Assembly: GCA_036785705.1 (NCBI GenBank)
Contig: JAWUZG010000032.1
Coordinates: 14,774,001 to 14,838,000, forward strand
Source: Acanthornis magna
Lineage: Eukaryota > Chordata > Aves > Passeriformes > Acanthizidae
Length of the DNA stretch: 64,000 bases
Direction of reading: 5' to 3'
The notes under the pieces were generated by a model. That model had not been told where the DNA came from and ran no database searches. It saw nothing but the letters and a program-made list of their open reading frames with translations. The position numbers were made by a program, and so were the translations under genes. Shown here in pieces: positions 10,801 to 25,832 of this stretch (position 1 is its first letter; each line of letters opens with the position of its first letter).

Positions 10801-13800
10801 CTACTGCTGGCATCCAGTACACTGACAGCTAATTCCCAAACCCAGACACTGAGCTCAAAGACAAATTCCAAGCTGAGTAAGAAATCAGGAATTGTACTTC
10901 AGTAGCAGCAAGTGCTTTCACCATGACTTTCACAGGGGTGAAGTAAGTGGAGAATGAAGACCTATATACCCTCTATTTGAAACCATTTGTTTACTGTGGG
11001 ACTACATTACAATTGCCAAATCACAATACGTGATTTCTCCTGTTTCCTCTCTTCACATTTTCATTGCTGCTATTTTAAGGACTTCTTCAATTTAGAGATT
11101 CTCTTTTAAATTATAGTTTTACTTCAATATACGTTTTCTAGTTAAGCTTTAAGATGGAAAATCAATGCACATAGAAGAAATAAATGGTTGTCAATTCTCT
11201 AACACCATAACTTAAATCTAAACCACAGTCTTTAAGCTCTTGGACAGGCCAGTGTTTTCACCCAGACTTAAACCAACTGCAACTTAATCATACTCTAGCA
11301 TTACTTCTCTTCCCTAATTAACACTTCCACTAATAAAAAGACAAACCTTCCAAACAGAGGAAGAATGGTAGAGGTTCAGTGAGGCAGACTGAAGTAAGTT
11401 AAGAGACCTTAGCTCTCTCTTCAAGACATTTTGAAAAGCCCACTAAAAGATGGCACTAGCTCTAGTGTTTGTTAAGCTCATAAGGTAAAAAAAGGGAACA
11501 GTAAGAAAGTTTCAAAGGTTTCAGAATTTTGGACTCTTTCAGTCTCGTTAAAAACTAGTTTCTAGTTTTTAGTTCTTTTTTTTTTTTTTATGAGAGAGAT
11601 TATACACCACTTTAAAGAATCTCTGTTAGGCCTTTACCTTTCCAGATTGTATTCTGGATCTGGGCAGTGTTTTTTCCTGTTTAGTTTTGGGCTTTTTTTT
11701 CCTCCTCAACTGCCTAATAAACAGACCTGGGATTTCCCAGTTCATAATTAATTATTCACAATTTACATTTCAGCATGCAGAGAAACAGCAGCAGAGCACA
11801 AGACCTCTCTGCTCAGAGGAATATCAGTGCCAACTTAAGAGCAGCTGTCATTCCAGACTGAATTAACACACAAGCTGCCTCAGCATCTGAGCTGTGTCAT
11901 ACATTCAGTTCCTAAACTTTGCCAAATCTCTCCAACAGTAACCCCCTGACAGACCTTCCTCACTATTACTCAAATGTTACAATAGTCTTCAGGAGTTTTT
12001 TGTCTCACTTGTAAGTATTTAAATAATGCCTTGAACCTATTGAAAAGGCAGGATTGTTCCAAATCCAGGCTAGCCAAGAACAGAAAGAAGCAGCTCAGAG
12101 TAAGAGTTTACAAGCCTCAACCAAGAAAATAGGCAAGAAAGAGCACAATCACTCCACTCCAAGACAGAACTGTATTAGGAAGCTACTACAGCACTGTGCT
12201 AACCAATGCAAGAGCTGAACTTCCACATCTAGAGAAACCTGACCACAAAACAGTACTGGAAAGCAGAACAAACTTACCAGTTTCTGCTTCTACAAAAATT
12301 GCTCATAAGAACATTACATAATTCGAATGTTGTTGGCTTTGACTATCAGGCAATTTCATGGAAAAGAGTTTGGAATTTATTTCTGAGGTTATAATTTATT
12401 ATTTATTCTTTTCACTTCCAGCTTGCCCTGTCTACACAAACACGCAACTTAATCTGGCTTGTAACAACCATCCCAAGCAGAACTGCCATTCATGCTGTCA
12501 CCTCCTTCCTCCCCAAAAGTCTGCCTCAGGGGTTGCTGTACTGCACCCTGATCTCAGCAAGCCTACCCTGTATCAAAGTCCAGCATCTTTCCTGCCTTGG
12601 AACCTCCATGCCTATGCCAACTCAACAAACCTAAACACGATCTTCCTCTGAGCACATGGTCTCCAGGTACTATAAAGACTCCCAATAATGCAGCTGTAGC
12701 CCTGGGGGACTGCTACCTCCTCTCTCCAGCCTTACTTCAAAGACCTCCCAAAATAAATCTCAGACTCTTGTGAGGACAAATACTTGCAGCAGATCCTGAA
12801 GATTGAGAGGTCACGACAATCAGTCTTTGAAGCACACAACAGCACCCCACACCAAGACAAGCTTTATTAGACAATTTCTTCATCTCTCAGGCATGTGGTA
12901 CTACCTGTAGTATTATTAAGTGTTTTGCAGAACCTTTCATGCATGTGAAGGGTCTGTGGAGAGACAGGTTAGATGACTGAGTACTAGCAAATTTCTCTTG
13001 GAGTGTCCAACAATTTCTCAACCTCGAGAGTTTGATTAGTCTTAGAATCATTATCTCACTACTCCTTTTTAAATGCAACAGTGCACCATCTCCTGTATTA
13101 TCAAATACCTGTTTTGAAACAAAGTGAAAAATCTACTGCCCATACACATTGATGGATTTCATTCTAACATACTTCCATTTGGTTTGCACCCCCCCTTAAC
13201 CAACATATTGAGGCAAGATATTTGGCTTTAAGTCATCTGCAAAAATCACCCCAGCTCATTAGCAGTGTTACATCAGTTATGCTGGACTTGCATTCCTTTT
13301 GGTCCTTAATTATTTATATGCATGGCTTTTCCTCCTGAGAGGTTCAGGTTCAGCTCTCTTGGAAACAGGAGATAAAAGCCAACCATCAGATGGTCTTCTA
13401 CTGGATCTAGAAGGGTGCAACCACAGCAGCTGTCCCTCTAAGTACTACTAATGGGGGGGAAGTGTGAATATACTCTGTTTAAAAAAAAAAATTAAAATCT
13501 TGCCTTAAGCAATTGCTTCAAATTTCATGAACTATGAATATTTTTTACGCAAAACAAAAGTTCCCAGAACTTAGAGCTCCACTGCCTCTGGGGGAGAACA
13601 GTGTGCACTACCTTTAATGTTTATATTGGAGTTCTCTCAAGGAGAGTAGTACAACTGAAAGGTGACATTCAGGCCAGCTGTGGAACCTCAATTTTAAGGA
13701 GCAGTCATTGAGGTTTTAAGTATAGTCTTTAAGATTGCTAATTAATTAGTGATGAATATATTTTATTAACAAAGTCTGAGACCTTGATGACACCCATGGT

Positions 13801-16800
13801 CCAACCAGTCAGAAGGATAAAAGTTTCATTTTTACTCGGGAATTACATCTCTGGAATAACAGAAGATAGACTACGCAAACTTTCTAGAACAAGCATACTA
13901 CGAAAAGCAGCTTTTTAGCCTCACACATATGAAGCCAGAACACTGAACAAAGGGGAAAGGCCCCATGGTCCAAGAATTCTACCTGCTTTCTTCCTACCTA
14001 CAGTTACCACAACTTTTTTAAGCATCTTCAATACAGGAAAAGATTAGTTATTAAGCATGGAATCTTTTCCCTATCTGAAGTAGCAAGAAGCTCAGTCTTG
14101 AACCTCATTTGTACAGAATTCACTCATTTTGAATACCAAAGAATCTTAGGCAAAAACACAAGTTCAGTAAAGTAGAGGAAAGATGAGAAATCACTACTTT
14201 AATTCTCTTTTCCTCTCACCCACAGAACCTATTTCCAATCCTCCTTCCACACAAATCCTGCTCCTCAACTAGCTCAACAGAAACATGTATTTTTCTGCTC
14301 AAATACAAGAATTAAGCATTTCTACCTAAGCTGATATAAAACACCAAGTAATTCTGGAGCTAAATGTGCCACTTCCCTATTTTATAGATTTACTGGAAGT
14401 AAGAGCTGAACCCCAAATCATCACTGCACTACGTTTTTTGCATAGCTCTTAATAGTTTCAGATATGCAAAATTCCATTTGCATTTGGCGGACACCAACCC
14501 ATGGTTATAAGGTTAAAATATAAAAGCAATTGTCTTGGAGAAATGCTATTTCCCATACTATGCTAATATGGCACCTTAGATGCCAAACTCTAAGGCAGGA
14601 AGAGACATGGAAAAAACCTTGCTAACTTTACAAATAGCTTTTGACCAATAATTTTGCATTAAAAGGAACTTTTATCCTGCATGGCAAATCTCAGACCTCA
14701 TTCTACAAGACATTACCTTCAGCACTTCAAACCTGGAAGCCTTAACCAAAATACACATTAATTTGGAGAAGAAACTGCAGCCACCAGCCAATCTTCTGCC
14801 AAACCTTCAAAGCATTTATTCAATTTCCTCTAAGGGAATGGTTCTCTCCATCCATGCAAGCATTAAAGTGACAGTTCTCTTGCATCCTAGCTCTTGCTGC
14901 AAAAAACAAAGCAATTTTAACAGCATTATAGAGTTGCAAGATTATTGCTTAGAAGGATAATAGTCAATAAGATCTACTTAAATTACTACTGTCAATTGCC
15001 TATTGACATTAGGCACATCCACAACTTGATACCAGGATTCCAGCCATGGTCTGTGATTATCCTTCCATGAAAGTGATCAACCCCTAGAATTACCTGTTGG
15101 TTGTATCAATTCATAACTCTTAGCACTTGGTGCTTGCTGGAACACCAGTTAACAGGATCAACTGCAGCTTTTAGCTGGAGAGTACAGCTCCACTAGAAAC
15201 ACAAGGATTTCATGTTTGCCACAGCAGCACTGGGTCATTTACTGCAATCTGCATCACAGCATTTTCTGATCTCACACTCCAAACACATCTGGCAGAAAGT
15301 GGTAATCAACTGAGGCATGGTACCTGAGCTCCTTCAGTTGCCATGCTGCAATCTGAGAAGAATTCTATCCCCAAATTATCTCCTTCCCTCAGAAAACCAT
15401 TTGTCTTTAGTTTCATTTCTGCAAGTTTATTATCACTAGCCTATCAACTCTGCCCAGAACAGCAATTTGCAATGCACTAAAGAGCTGAATGAGACTGAAA
15501 ATATATTGCAAGAAGCCTGATGTTCCAGCTCCAAAACTTAGCTGTTATATGTTGGGAGTACATTAACAAAACAAAAAAAAAAAATTGGGTGGGGATGAGA
15601 CAACGTGCATGCAACTTCAGTGACATGGTAATTAGCTACAGCCTTTATGCTGGAAAGAGATCAGTTGAGTAAGCAGCCTCAGAAGCTGACACCTCTGACT
15701 CAATATCCAGACCATGGTCCATGCTTCTCCTACTCCCTCAGCAGGATTATTCTCAGAGTCCAGTTTTTTCATCAGTGGATGCCACATAATGACACAACCT
15801 GAAATTCTGAACTAGGAATTAAATGCCCACAACCATGCAGGCAGCCCTGTAGGAAACATGAACATATGTGCAGCAAACAGAAACCAAATGTAATGCAAAC
15901 CTCTGCATAAGCCAGTGCACAAGTATGACCTCCTGGAAGCACACTGAAGCAGCTGCAACTAAGCAGAAAGAACTTTATAACATGGTTGCTGTAATTTCAA
16001 TCCATTTTCTTGTATCCATGTATTTACCATAAAGCAGGAGAGTCCCTAAAACCAGATGGCTGCCTCATACGTGAATGTTGTGCCTTAGAACAGTCTTTTT
16101 AACAAAATTACTGATATCCTTCACGGTTAGACACAGCTGTATTCTCTCCTTGCTAAAAAAAGAAAAAAAGTTAAAAGATGAAACTAAATGTGCAATTCCT
16201 TTATGTTCCCCTGTACTACATCAGTTAAACAATAATCCTTTGCTTCTGCCATGCAGACAGGTGAGTTTAAGTCTCAAAAATATTGAAAAAAACTAAAATC
16301 TACTTCCAACAGACCTTACTCTTCAACATGAGCCAGCCACCTTACACATACTGCAGATTTCTTGATGTTGTAAAAAAAACCCAAAAAGATCTGTTAAATT
16401 CAATAGAACATCTACCTGAGAGATAGAAGATACAGTTAGGACTACTAACATTTAAAAGAACCTGACAGTACTGAGTTGCTGTCAACAGTCTGAAGTCACC
16501 AATGCCTGTGGATGATGCAATTGCCACTGGCAGTAGAAGTCTCCTATCAAGCTATTGATGAGTGAGGAAGTTGGTATCCACCACACAGGCTCACAACCAG
16601 GCAGCAAAGCTTTGTGCAGTGTCAGATCTCCAGACTGGAACACCCAGAAGTGTCAATTTAAGTCCCAAGCATGATATGGAGCATGATATTCGAAAGGTAG
16701 GTTCTCGTAACACCGTCTAAGCAATTTCCAGCTTTCTGATGAACAAGAAGCAACTCTTGAAACTCACCTATTACAAACATAGCAAACTTTGCCTGTTAAC

Positions 16801-19800
16801 ATTCTTGCCATTCACAAACAACAAAACGATCTGAAGTTTAAATCAACTCAGAAAAACCGGAAAAACTCTAATACAGAGTCTTTCATAGTCATTTCGTAGA
16901 ATGGAAGATCAGATCAGAAATTTGTAGGCAAGGCTCATATATGAAAATACCATTGTTTCACTTGCCAACAACAAAACATCACTCATGATAAAATGTACAT
17001 GTTTTCAAAACACTGGCACAGTAAATATGCTGAGTTCCTTCTGGCTTGCTGTCCCTTAACAAAATGTACATACTCCTATAAATACATTTAGATTAAGCTA
17101 TAAAACTTAGATTAAGAGCTACAGGCACAATGAACATACTCTGGACTCGAGATTTATGCAACAGGTTCCAAACCCAAGTCTCCATTTGGGATGGTCAGAT
17201 TTGAAAATCCCAGGGTTGCTAAAGGACTGATGCAATGATAAAGTTTTCATCTATATTCGACCTATATGTAATGAGAAACAGCAGCCTTCAGAGGAAAAAA
17301 GCAGGACAGCTGGCTTCCCCCTTTCATACGAGTCCTACACTCCTTGAAGCGAGAAGTGAAAGGAAGAGTCCTGTTAAAAACAGTTTGAACTCCCACTGAA
17401 GCGCATCTCTGTCGGCTCTACAATTACTCTAAAGACGCACACCCTCGCTAGTGCCGTCCTGCACTGTGGCAAGATCGCCAATCACCGCCTTGTTCTGAGG
17501 ACCTGCCTCGAAACTTGCAAACTTGCATACATTTAAACAATGTGGGCGACAAGTCAGCATGTTTTATTCATGCTTTGAGCAGTCATGTCTTTCTCTCACT
17601 TCTGTGGAGGACCATTTTAGAACATTCTGTAAATTATCAGAGTGATTTAAGATATATAACAAAACTATGCCAGAGGCACCAGGAGCCTGCCAGGCTCTGC
17701 AGGCTTACCTCTGACCATCTGCTATGGAAGAACCACTGCCATCGTGTCATCTGTGCTCATGCCAAGCCAAGAGTCAGTTTGAAGTGATGCACTGTACTGT
17801 CACTAGTCAAGCCACAGTCTTGTACCACTTCTCTAGGACAGAAAAGTTTAAGACACTTTCTTGAAAAGACGTGTCCTTTGGTCCTTTGATTGTATGGTGG
17901 AACAATCTCAGCTCAAGTGGACACCAGACTCTCCAATCGAGTCTTAGCAGTGTTTTGCATCTCAGCCATAACCCAGTCTCCTAAACACTTAGAAACAATG
18001 AGCAAAGAACATTGTTTTCTTTTTCATTACTTTGAGTCAGCAAGCAACCTTGTCAAAGCATATGGCTCAACTGTTTTGTTAGAACTCTGCGGCCCAATTG
18101 CAACACAGGAGTTCCTGCCAATTTGCTTTTGACCTGGGGTAATTTTGCAGATAGGCTTACAACCAAGAAGAGTTGATAGCCACAAGTCAAACCCAAGCTG
18201 CAGACATGTCCTGTCAGCAACCTGCCATTCTCAGTACACACGAGAGGCAGGGCTTTCTTTCTGGGTGGTCCTCAAGCATGATCTTGTCTATCTACTCACA
18301 AAATCCCCTCTACAAAAAACATCGTAACACATTTGAGTTTTATCAATAGCTAGAAAAAACAGACTCTAGGAAAAGCAACTGACCGACATGCTGCCTCAGC
18401 TCAAATGGCCAGAGTAAAAATTACAGAAACACACAACATTAGCATAATGCCAGGACCTTTTAGTATCCAATCCCTTTCATTAAACTAAGTTAAGATACAA
18501 TCTACAACAAAGCATGAGATCACATTATCCTGGGAAGAAAAGAGAAACAGAAAGGTATTTAGACTTGGCTGGTCCAGAAGTCAGTGGTAATATTGTGCAT
18601 TGTCATTTCCTATGCATACAACTAAGCTGTGAGCCTCAGACGCCCAGAGAATGCCCCATTTGCCAGCAGCCTAGAAAATACTCTTCTAGTATTCCACCTA
18701 CATTCATTTCAATGCTGATGTCCAATATCACTTGTGATGCTATTGCAGATGGATAGTATAGTATATTCCCTCTCGTACTGAACTCCAGATTTCAACTGCT
18801 TCAGTAAATGTGTTTCACAAGCTAAAGAGAAGACTTTATGAACACAAGCAAAACATGTTTTGTATTGACTTTGAGAGTTTTCAACCAGCTCTGAAGAAGT
18901 AAACATGATCAAAATAGCAAAATTAAAAGCATTAAAAACTGTTTTAAGGGTTTAACATACCGTTTGCAGGATTCCAGAAAAAGCAGACCTTACCATACTC
19001 TGCAAAGTGCAAGCTAGCCTCTGCCAAGTATTCCAATTGCCTTCCAGCAATTGCCAACATCTGGTTTATTCAGGTTAATTTAAGCCACTAGCTCTCATCC
19101 AAGCAAAAATTTGGACAGAAGGAAAATCAGGCAGCCATGCTGAATCTGATGGGGTGGGATACTTCAGCATCAGCTTACCAGTGAGGCTTCACACTGCAAT
19201 CTTGCTGATACTGCTGACTCAGAGGAACAAAAGTACTGCTGCAAACCCTGCGCCACAGATCACTGCCTCCAAGGCTACTAGGAAGGTTTCTTCTATCGTC
19301 TCATTTAGTCTCAGTTCAGGGCTCAGCCCTGTGCCAGATGACCTATCCTTTTCTTTTTATGTCCTGCACTGAGATTCTAACCCTGATTTTCTGGCTTGCT
19401 TTACTCCTTACTTTTTAGTTTTTATGGGATTTAAAACCCCTCTGTCCAAACCAGTCAGAATACTGTTCCTAATCTGCATGCCATGTGTTGAAATTTGGAG
19501 ATTCAAGGTTTATCACTCATTGGTGAGACCCCTATATTTCCCCTCGGCACACAACAGAACCGGTGCTTTTCCACCCTTACCAGCACCCTGATCCATGCTC
19601 CAAAAAAGGATTAGGGCACAGTAACTTAATGATATTGTTTGGTAGTGCTTGGACTCACCTCTAGGCAAAGGGAAGGGATATAATGTCATCACTTCACCCC
19701 CAATTTTTCCCCACCCTCAGAAATACTGGAGCCATCTCCTTCAGCAATACTGTATGCCCATAGCTGACTGAGGAAGGTCTATCTCTTTCTTTTCCTCAGT

Positions 19801-22800
19801 GGCAGGGAGTGAACCCGATGCATGTGGTAAGGTTTTGGTAGCAGTGGGAAATGCTGCAGCTGTGACTTCTGAGAACAGGGGTCTTTTCCACAGCTTGCAG
19901 GAGATATCTGCTCCAGCACCATGGATATGTCCTATACCTCCTGCACCACCTCTAACCTTGGTGTTCCCTCTGCCATTTCTTTCTCCCACTTCCTCTCTCT
20001 CTCCAGTATTTTCTGCTTTTTCTTAAGTTTGTTTTCCTTGAGGTGCCACAAGTGGATGGGCTCATCTGTGTATTGCAGCAGATTCACCATGGAGCCAGCT
20101 GTGTGTGGCACAGAGCATGTCCTGGTCTCCTCTCACAGAGGCCAGCCCTGCAGCCAACAATTTGTCATGGACATCCAGCACTGGGGAAAGTAAGCAGGGC
20201 AGGAAGGGCAAAGTAGTCTCTAGAAACTTGAGCAGCAACAGAAAAATACTAGAAGCTTTTCTTAAAAGGTGGGAACTGTGAGAGCAAGAAATTCTCTTTG
20301 GCTACCAATTTCTCAATCTAGCAAGAAGCAGAGAAAATGAGTAGCCTTCAAAATGCTTTATATCCTTCAAAGTTATCCTCACTGTCATCTACTTTTAAGC
20401 ACTTCAGAGGATCCTTCACATCACAGAGACACAGAAGCACGAACTGACCACACGTACAGAGCATTTTCTTGGAGACTTCACAGAATTCCTCCCTAGTATG
20501 ACAGGCCCATGTAAGGCATATCAGAAGAGAAAGAGCTTAAGAGTGAGGCTGGGAAATCAGAGACAGAGATGAAATCAAAACACAGAAAATCAAACTGCAG
20601 ATTTCTGTTGCTGTTGTTTAGAAGATGTTCAATTGCTGCCACCCAAGATCTAAGGGAGCAACACCATGCAACTATTATGAACCATACTCAGCTACTAAAT
20701 AGAAGTGATTAAAGCCATGCTCTGGTCACTGTCATCCTGACCATCTCATAAATAGCTACTCCATTATCAAGGTCTACAATGGAAGTCAGTACAACAGAAA
20801 GATCTGACTTGTCCCAGAATTTGTCATCCATGACCTTGACAAAGCATGTTAAACAGAAGGATCCTGCTTACTACTGAAAAAGACTAAGAATACCTGCCCT
20901 CAGGACTAGTCAATCTATCTTTATCAAGTTACACTGCTTAGATGAAAAAAGTTTAATATTACAGTGCCTACTCACTTTTCTGTTCCCTCATCTTCCCATT
21001 TCCTTTATTTAGGCATTGCACCATAAGACAACTTACACACAAAACAGTTGAAATGCACAGGATCAAGTGATCCTGCCCATATTTCAACATCTAGATCTTA
21101 ACATGAATTCAAACTTCTACCCCGATATTTTGAAGAATTAGCTAAGTCATAGCTTGATTAAAGGGCAGCCTTCTCTTGGCGTTACACATGCTGTAAAAAC
21201 AGAATGGGGCTGGGGCGGGGAACTGAAAGTTAATGCCACCTAAATACTCAAGAACAACTAATCTAAAAAGCCTTATTATCTCCCCTTACCCACAACAGAC
21301 ATTTCTACTTCTATTTAGAGATCTACATGCCTCCAGATGAAGTGTGTCTTCAATACCCTTTTGGAAAAGGACACGGTAGAAGCCCTCAGAAACAGTCATT
21401 GAACATGAAGACTGATGATGAGTCCTTACACACAATAAATGTGCTAATCCAACATCCAATAAAGAATTAAAGAAAATAACTGCTTGCTTGGATTCTTTTT
21501 CTTTTCAGGTGTGAGAATGATTCACTGGGGTGACAGAGGATTTCATAATATAAAATCCACACCAGCTATGACAACAAAAATCAAGACACAGTATTCCAGC
21601 TGATCTTCAGTCGTAACATTCAAAGTCAGTCCTCTCACACATAGAAACTGTGACAAATTACTGCAGTACAAGACACAGTGAGACATAAAAGCAGTTTCAT
21701 TAGTAAAGTGTGAAGGATTAAGCCCAGTGTGCACAGGGACTCCATTTTTGGCAATTTTCTTGAAGATACTCCCACAGCCAGGCAGACTGAGTGTCACCTG
21801 GACTGCAGAGCAATGCAGTGCATCTGCACTACTCCCGCCAGGAAAGGGCCACAAGTGCCAACAGACTTGGAACACTCCCCAAATCACTTCAACAGCAAAG
21901 AACTTCTGAAATATACACATCCAAGTTAACCTTATCCTCTAGCCCATAGAGTCAACAGCCACTGAAGTCTAGGGACTCCAGGTAGTTCCACTGACCCCCA
22001 AATTTCCCAAAAAACAGACACAGACATTCCTCAGGAATATGACAGGGGCTTCTAAGGCCAACCTGTGGGACCTAGCAATTTCATCTTTACTGAGCCTAAG
22101 TAAAAAAGTTTAATGCACTGGTTTTGGTCAACAGACACTTCTTTTCAACACTAAAGACCACAGCAATTCAAACTTGTTAGGTCAACCCCAGTGTTTGCAG
22201 AAGAAAAGTAGAACACTGCAGGAAAGAAGTGTCTGTATAAGCAGAATACTGACACCAGCCCTGCAGCTCAGTTACCACCATGAATCAAACTATAAATTTC
22301 GTTTTAGAGCCTCTCCTTGCCAAGCACATGCAAATGTGCAAAATTGGACTTGGGATGTAAGTAAGTTACAGCAGATACACAGGTCATCTCCACAGGCACA
22401 GAAAATCAAATCCTGATCTTCATCTGCTTTGTTTCTGCTTTTCACAAACATCTCCCAGCTCCTGATCAGGCTTCTGGGTGGCTCTTCCACCTTATGAGAA
22501 TTACTTTGAAGAAGTAAGGAGACACATGTGGTCTTTTCAGAATACACACTGCAGAACTTCCCCCTGCTGCAAAGCAATTCACTCAGCAAAATAAGACAAG
22601 GAAAATCCCAGCCATTTTTATCATTTTCACAAACAGGAACTCGTTACAACCACCTCCAGATGCAACAGCCTCACTAGTTTTCAATTCACTTCCCTAAATG
22701 AAAGCTTGAAGGACTGTTTCTGAGTGAGATCCTTTATAAAAAGAGCTGAGTTGAGATCTACCTACTTTTCCCTCATCTCTCATGTGTTTTCACATTTGGA

Positions 22801-24340
22801 AGTCATATTATTTCCCTTCCCCAAAAGCATCTCCCTGTTGATACCATCAGAGTCATTCCCATTTGAGGCTGGAAGCAATTTTTGACTTGTCCCACACAAT
22901 TAAACCTTCGGTGAAGCTTTAACACATCTTTCAGAACAATTCTGAGAATCAAACTCCTATGCTGCGCATAAGGATTGCCTTCCCATTTGAATTACCAGTT
23001 TATACATCCTTAATATATAGCCCACATGCTTTATTGACCCACTCTGCAATGGCCCTTCTCAGTACACCAAAATAAAGTTGCTAATTCCCCCCTTCTTCAC
23101 AGGAATAATAATTTAGCTAACAAATACTGGTTAGCTGAGTGATAGGAATCCATATCATTGTGGTGATTTTAAGACAACTTTTGGATGACAACAGTTTTGT
23201 AAGTCCAAAATGGTCAGAGCTCAACTGTCTCAAACTATCAGAGTACCCTAGATTTACATTCCTCTCCCCCCCACAGGGACTTGAGAAGCTCATTCAATGC
23301 CATCTGGCACTACTTCCAGCAGTCTCTGAAAATTCACTAGCAGGAGATCTGCAGTTGAAGAAAATGGTAAATCCTGTTAATGAGCATATGATAGCAACTG
23401 AATGATACTTCAGTACTTCTTTACATGACAAGCCTGTCCAGCACCCAGAGCCCAGGCCAAAGCACAGCAGCATCTATATTACACTCTGTATTTGAAAGCT
23501 ATAGCAAGCATAGAAAATCACACAAAAGTAAACACTTAGCAGCTCAGCTTTTCTGCACTGAAGACATTACTTATGTTTTTTCTCCCTTCCTCACACGCCA
23601 CCTCTCACCTTGTCACCTATAATCTCCCTATAACCCTCTGGAATTAATATCTCCTGCAGAAAACATATGAGGACAGGCATCATTGTGTCCTATCCTTACA
23701 GGACTACTTAACACATGTTAAATAGTTGATCTCTCAATTTAATTTACAAAGCTCAGTTGTTAAGTAGGGCAGTAAAAGAGAGGTTGTGTGACTTGACACC
23801 TGGCCACTAAGACACTAAATAAAATTACGGAGTTCCCTAAGGACACAGAACCACAACATCAATACCAGAATTACAGCTCTTCCTAAAGCATCACTCCAAC
23901 CACTGCTCCATGGAACCTGAATTTTTAATTGTCTAAATCCTTCACACCTTGACATAAAACTAACTGTAAGGCACTGGCAAGTTTTTACCTTTTATTCTTC
24001 ACATCTTCAAATGCTACTTATCCAACTTGAAATGCACCCAGCCACTTAAACTCTGAACTGTTATTTACAGCTTGTAAAATGGAAAGAAAATAAGAAAATA
24101 AGAAAAATAAGCAGGCACATATCTTCCCAGGAAATTATAACTACTTCTCCTTCTGTGTGTGTGACATGCAGGTAGGTATGAAATCGTGTGGAATTCTACT
24201 GGCTTCTGTCTCCACTACACCCACTTTCTTAAGTTGTAGTATTAGCATCAATATCCAAACACAGACCCTTCACAGTCCTTAATATAACACTGGTAGATTA
24301 CTTCTACCTCACTTTAATCCTGCCTATTCCAGATAGTCCT

Positions 24341-24370
24341 TTTATTTATATATATATGTATATATACACA
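24341..24370 (+). repeat. (TA)n-rich microsatellite in SNAP91 intron 1
   Basis: Interrupted TATATA tract ending TATATACACA. Simple sequence. Confidence 0.85.
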
Positions 24371-25832
24371 GAAACACGGACACAACATGCTTTTAAATAC
24401 ATGAGCTGTGCTTTTTTTTAAGCTAAAGCTTCTAGTAACAGATACAGTCTGTATAGGACAGTCCAGACAAAACCTACAGATTAAAAAGTGTTGATGGCTA
24501 CCAAACAACAACATAGGAGAGACATCAATAACCAGGATGATTTTTTTAAAATATACAAGAAAACATGACAGAATACATGATGTCAAGACCAATTATCTAT
24601 TTAAACAACAGTTTAGACTCCAATATAGTTAATGAGTCTTCAATCAATGCTGCTTACATCAGCATTTTTTGGACATATATACAAGAGTATTTAGATATAC
24701 TGAAAGATCAGCCTACTGTTTGTCACTTCGAGGGTAGGCTACAAAGTCATCAGAACTAAAATCTGGAATTATTTTTCAGAAGTAATGCTACCTCCTTTTA
24801 ACAAATACTGCATCATCAGAATTGTACTCACAAACACCTGCACTAGCATTACTTAGCAATGGCCAGCAGCCAAGAGACTGCCTGGTATAAAACCTGCTGA
24901 TCTTTACTTGAAAGTACATCTTACCATGTCCAAAAACACCATGGGAAACCCACTTAGTTTTAGATATTAACACCTGCTGTTGATCTGCCAAGTTCAATGC
25001 TGGACAGAGATACTACTGGTAAACAAGGCCAATTAATATGACACGACTAAATTCTTTCACTATTCTACTACTTAGTGTCTCCAAGCAGGGACTGACAGTT
25101 GAAATTAAATAGTCAAGACGAAACATGACTAGCTCATTGTTTTCTAATAAGTGTTTTGCCTCAAACTTGTTTCATGCCTTAACTAGCTATTGTCAGCCCA
25201 AAATACATCATAAATCTGAGATAAAGCCAATGGCCATTTTTAATAAAACGTGATGTGAACTAGTGGACAGCTCACAAAGTTGCTGTCAGATATTTGGGAC
25301 CTCAGCAACAGCCCTTAAACTCTCCAAAGGTTGTCCTAGAGCACAGCGTTATCCCAGTGCCTGGCCATTTAAGCACACCATCATCAGAACCTCCTCAGAA
25401 GTGGAGATGCCATGCTGTGGAGACGGCCCCACTCCTACTGGTGCTTGGACAGCTCTGGGAATACCATTTATGTATCCTAGCTTAATCCTGACCGAAGTAG
25501 GCAGTGACAAGCGTGTGCCCATTTTGCCCTATGTCCAATTTCCTCCCCTTTATCCAAGCCCCTGCTCCATAAGGCGCTCTTTGCCCTGTCTTCCTGGATA
25601 AAAGGCAAGAGGTCATGAGGAAAAAAAATGGCCGAAAGAGCAGTATTATGCAATAAGAGAAGAAATGCAATAATAACTCATCCTCTCCTGGAGATTTCCC
25701 ATCACCCTTACGCTTTGCAAGCTGGATTAGAGCAAGCGTGACAGCCAGCCGGCTCAAAGGCCCACTAAAGTGCCCTGCGGGCAGGCTCCTCAGCCCCGGG
25801 CCTTCGCTGGGGAAACAAAAAGGGATGCTCAC

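Larger units (their letters stand above)
7630..25832 (-). other. SNAP91: SNAP91 first coding intron, 18.2 kb
   Basis: Phase 1 intron, GTGAGC...CTCTCTCCTACAG, spanning 18,203 bp. It is AT-rich and remarkably free of recognisable transposable elements. I see only low-complexity tracts (7766-7801, 24341-24370, a G6TG7 run at 10253-10266, a T-run near 11577-11590) and a small inverted repeat at 11549-11571. First introns often hold enhancers, but none can be pinned down here. No coding exon was recognised on either strand. Confidence 0.93.

Noticed and set aside
12660..12780. TATAAAG followed by AATAAA about 90 bp later, considered as a second LTR.
   Set aside because: No TG...CA boundaries or target duplication could be found.
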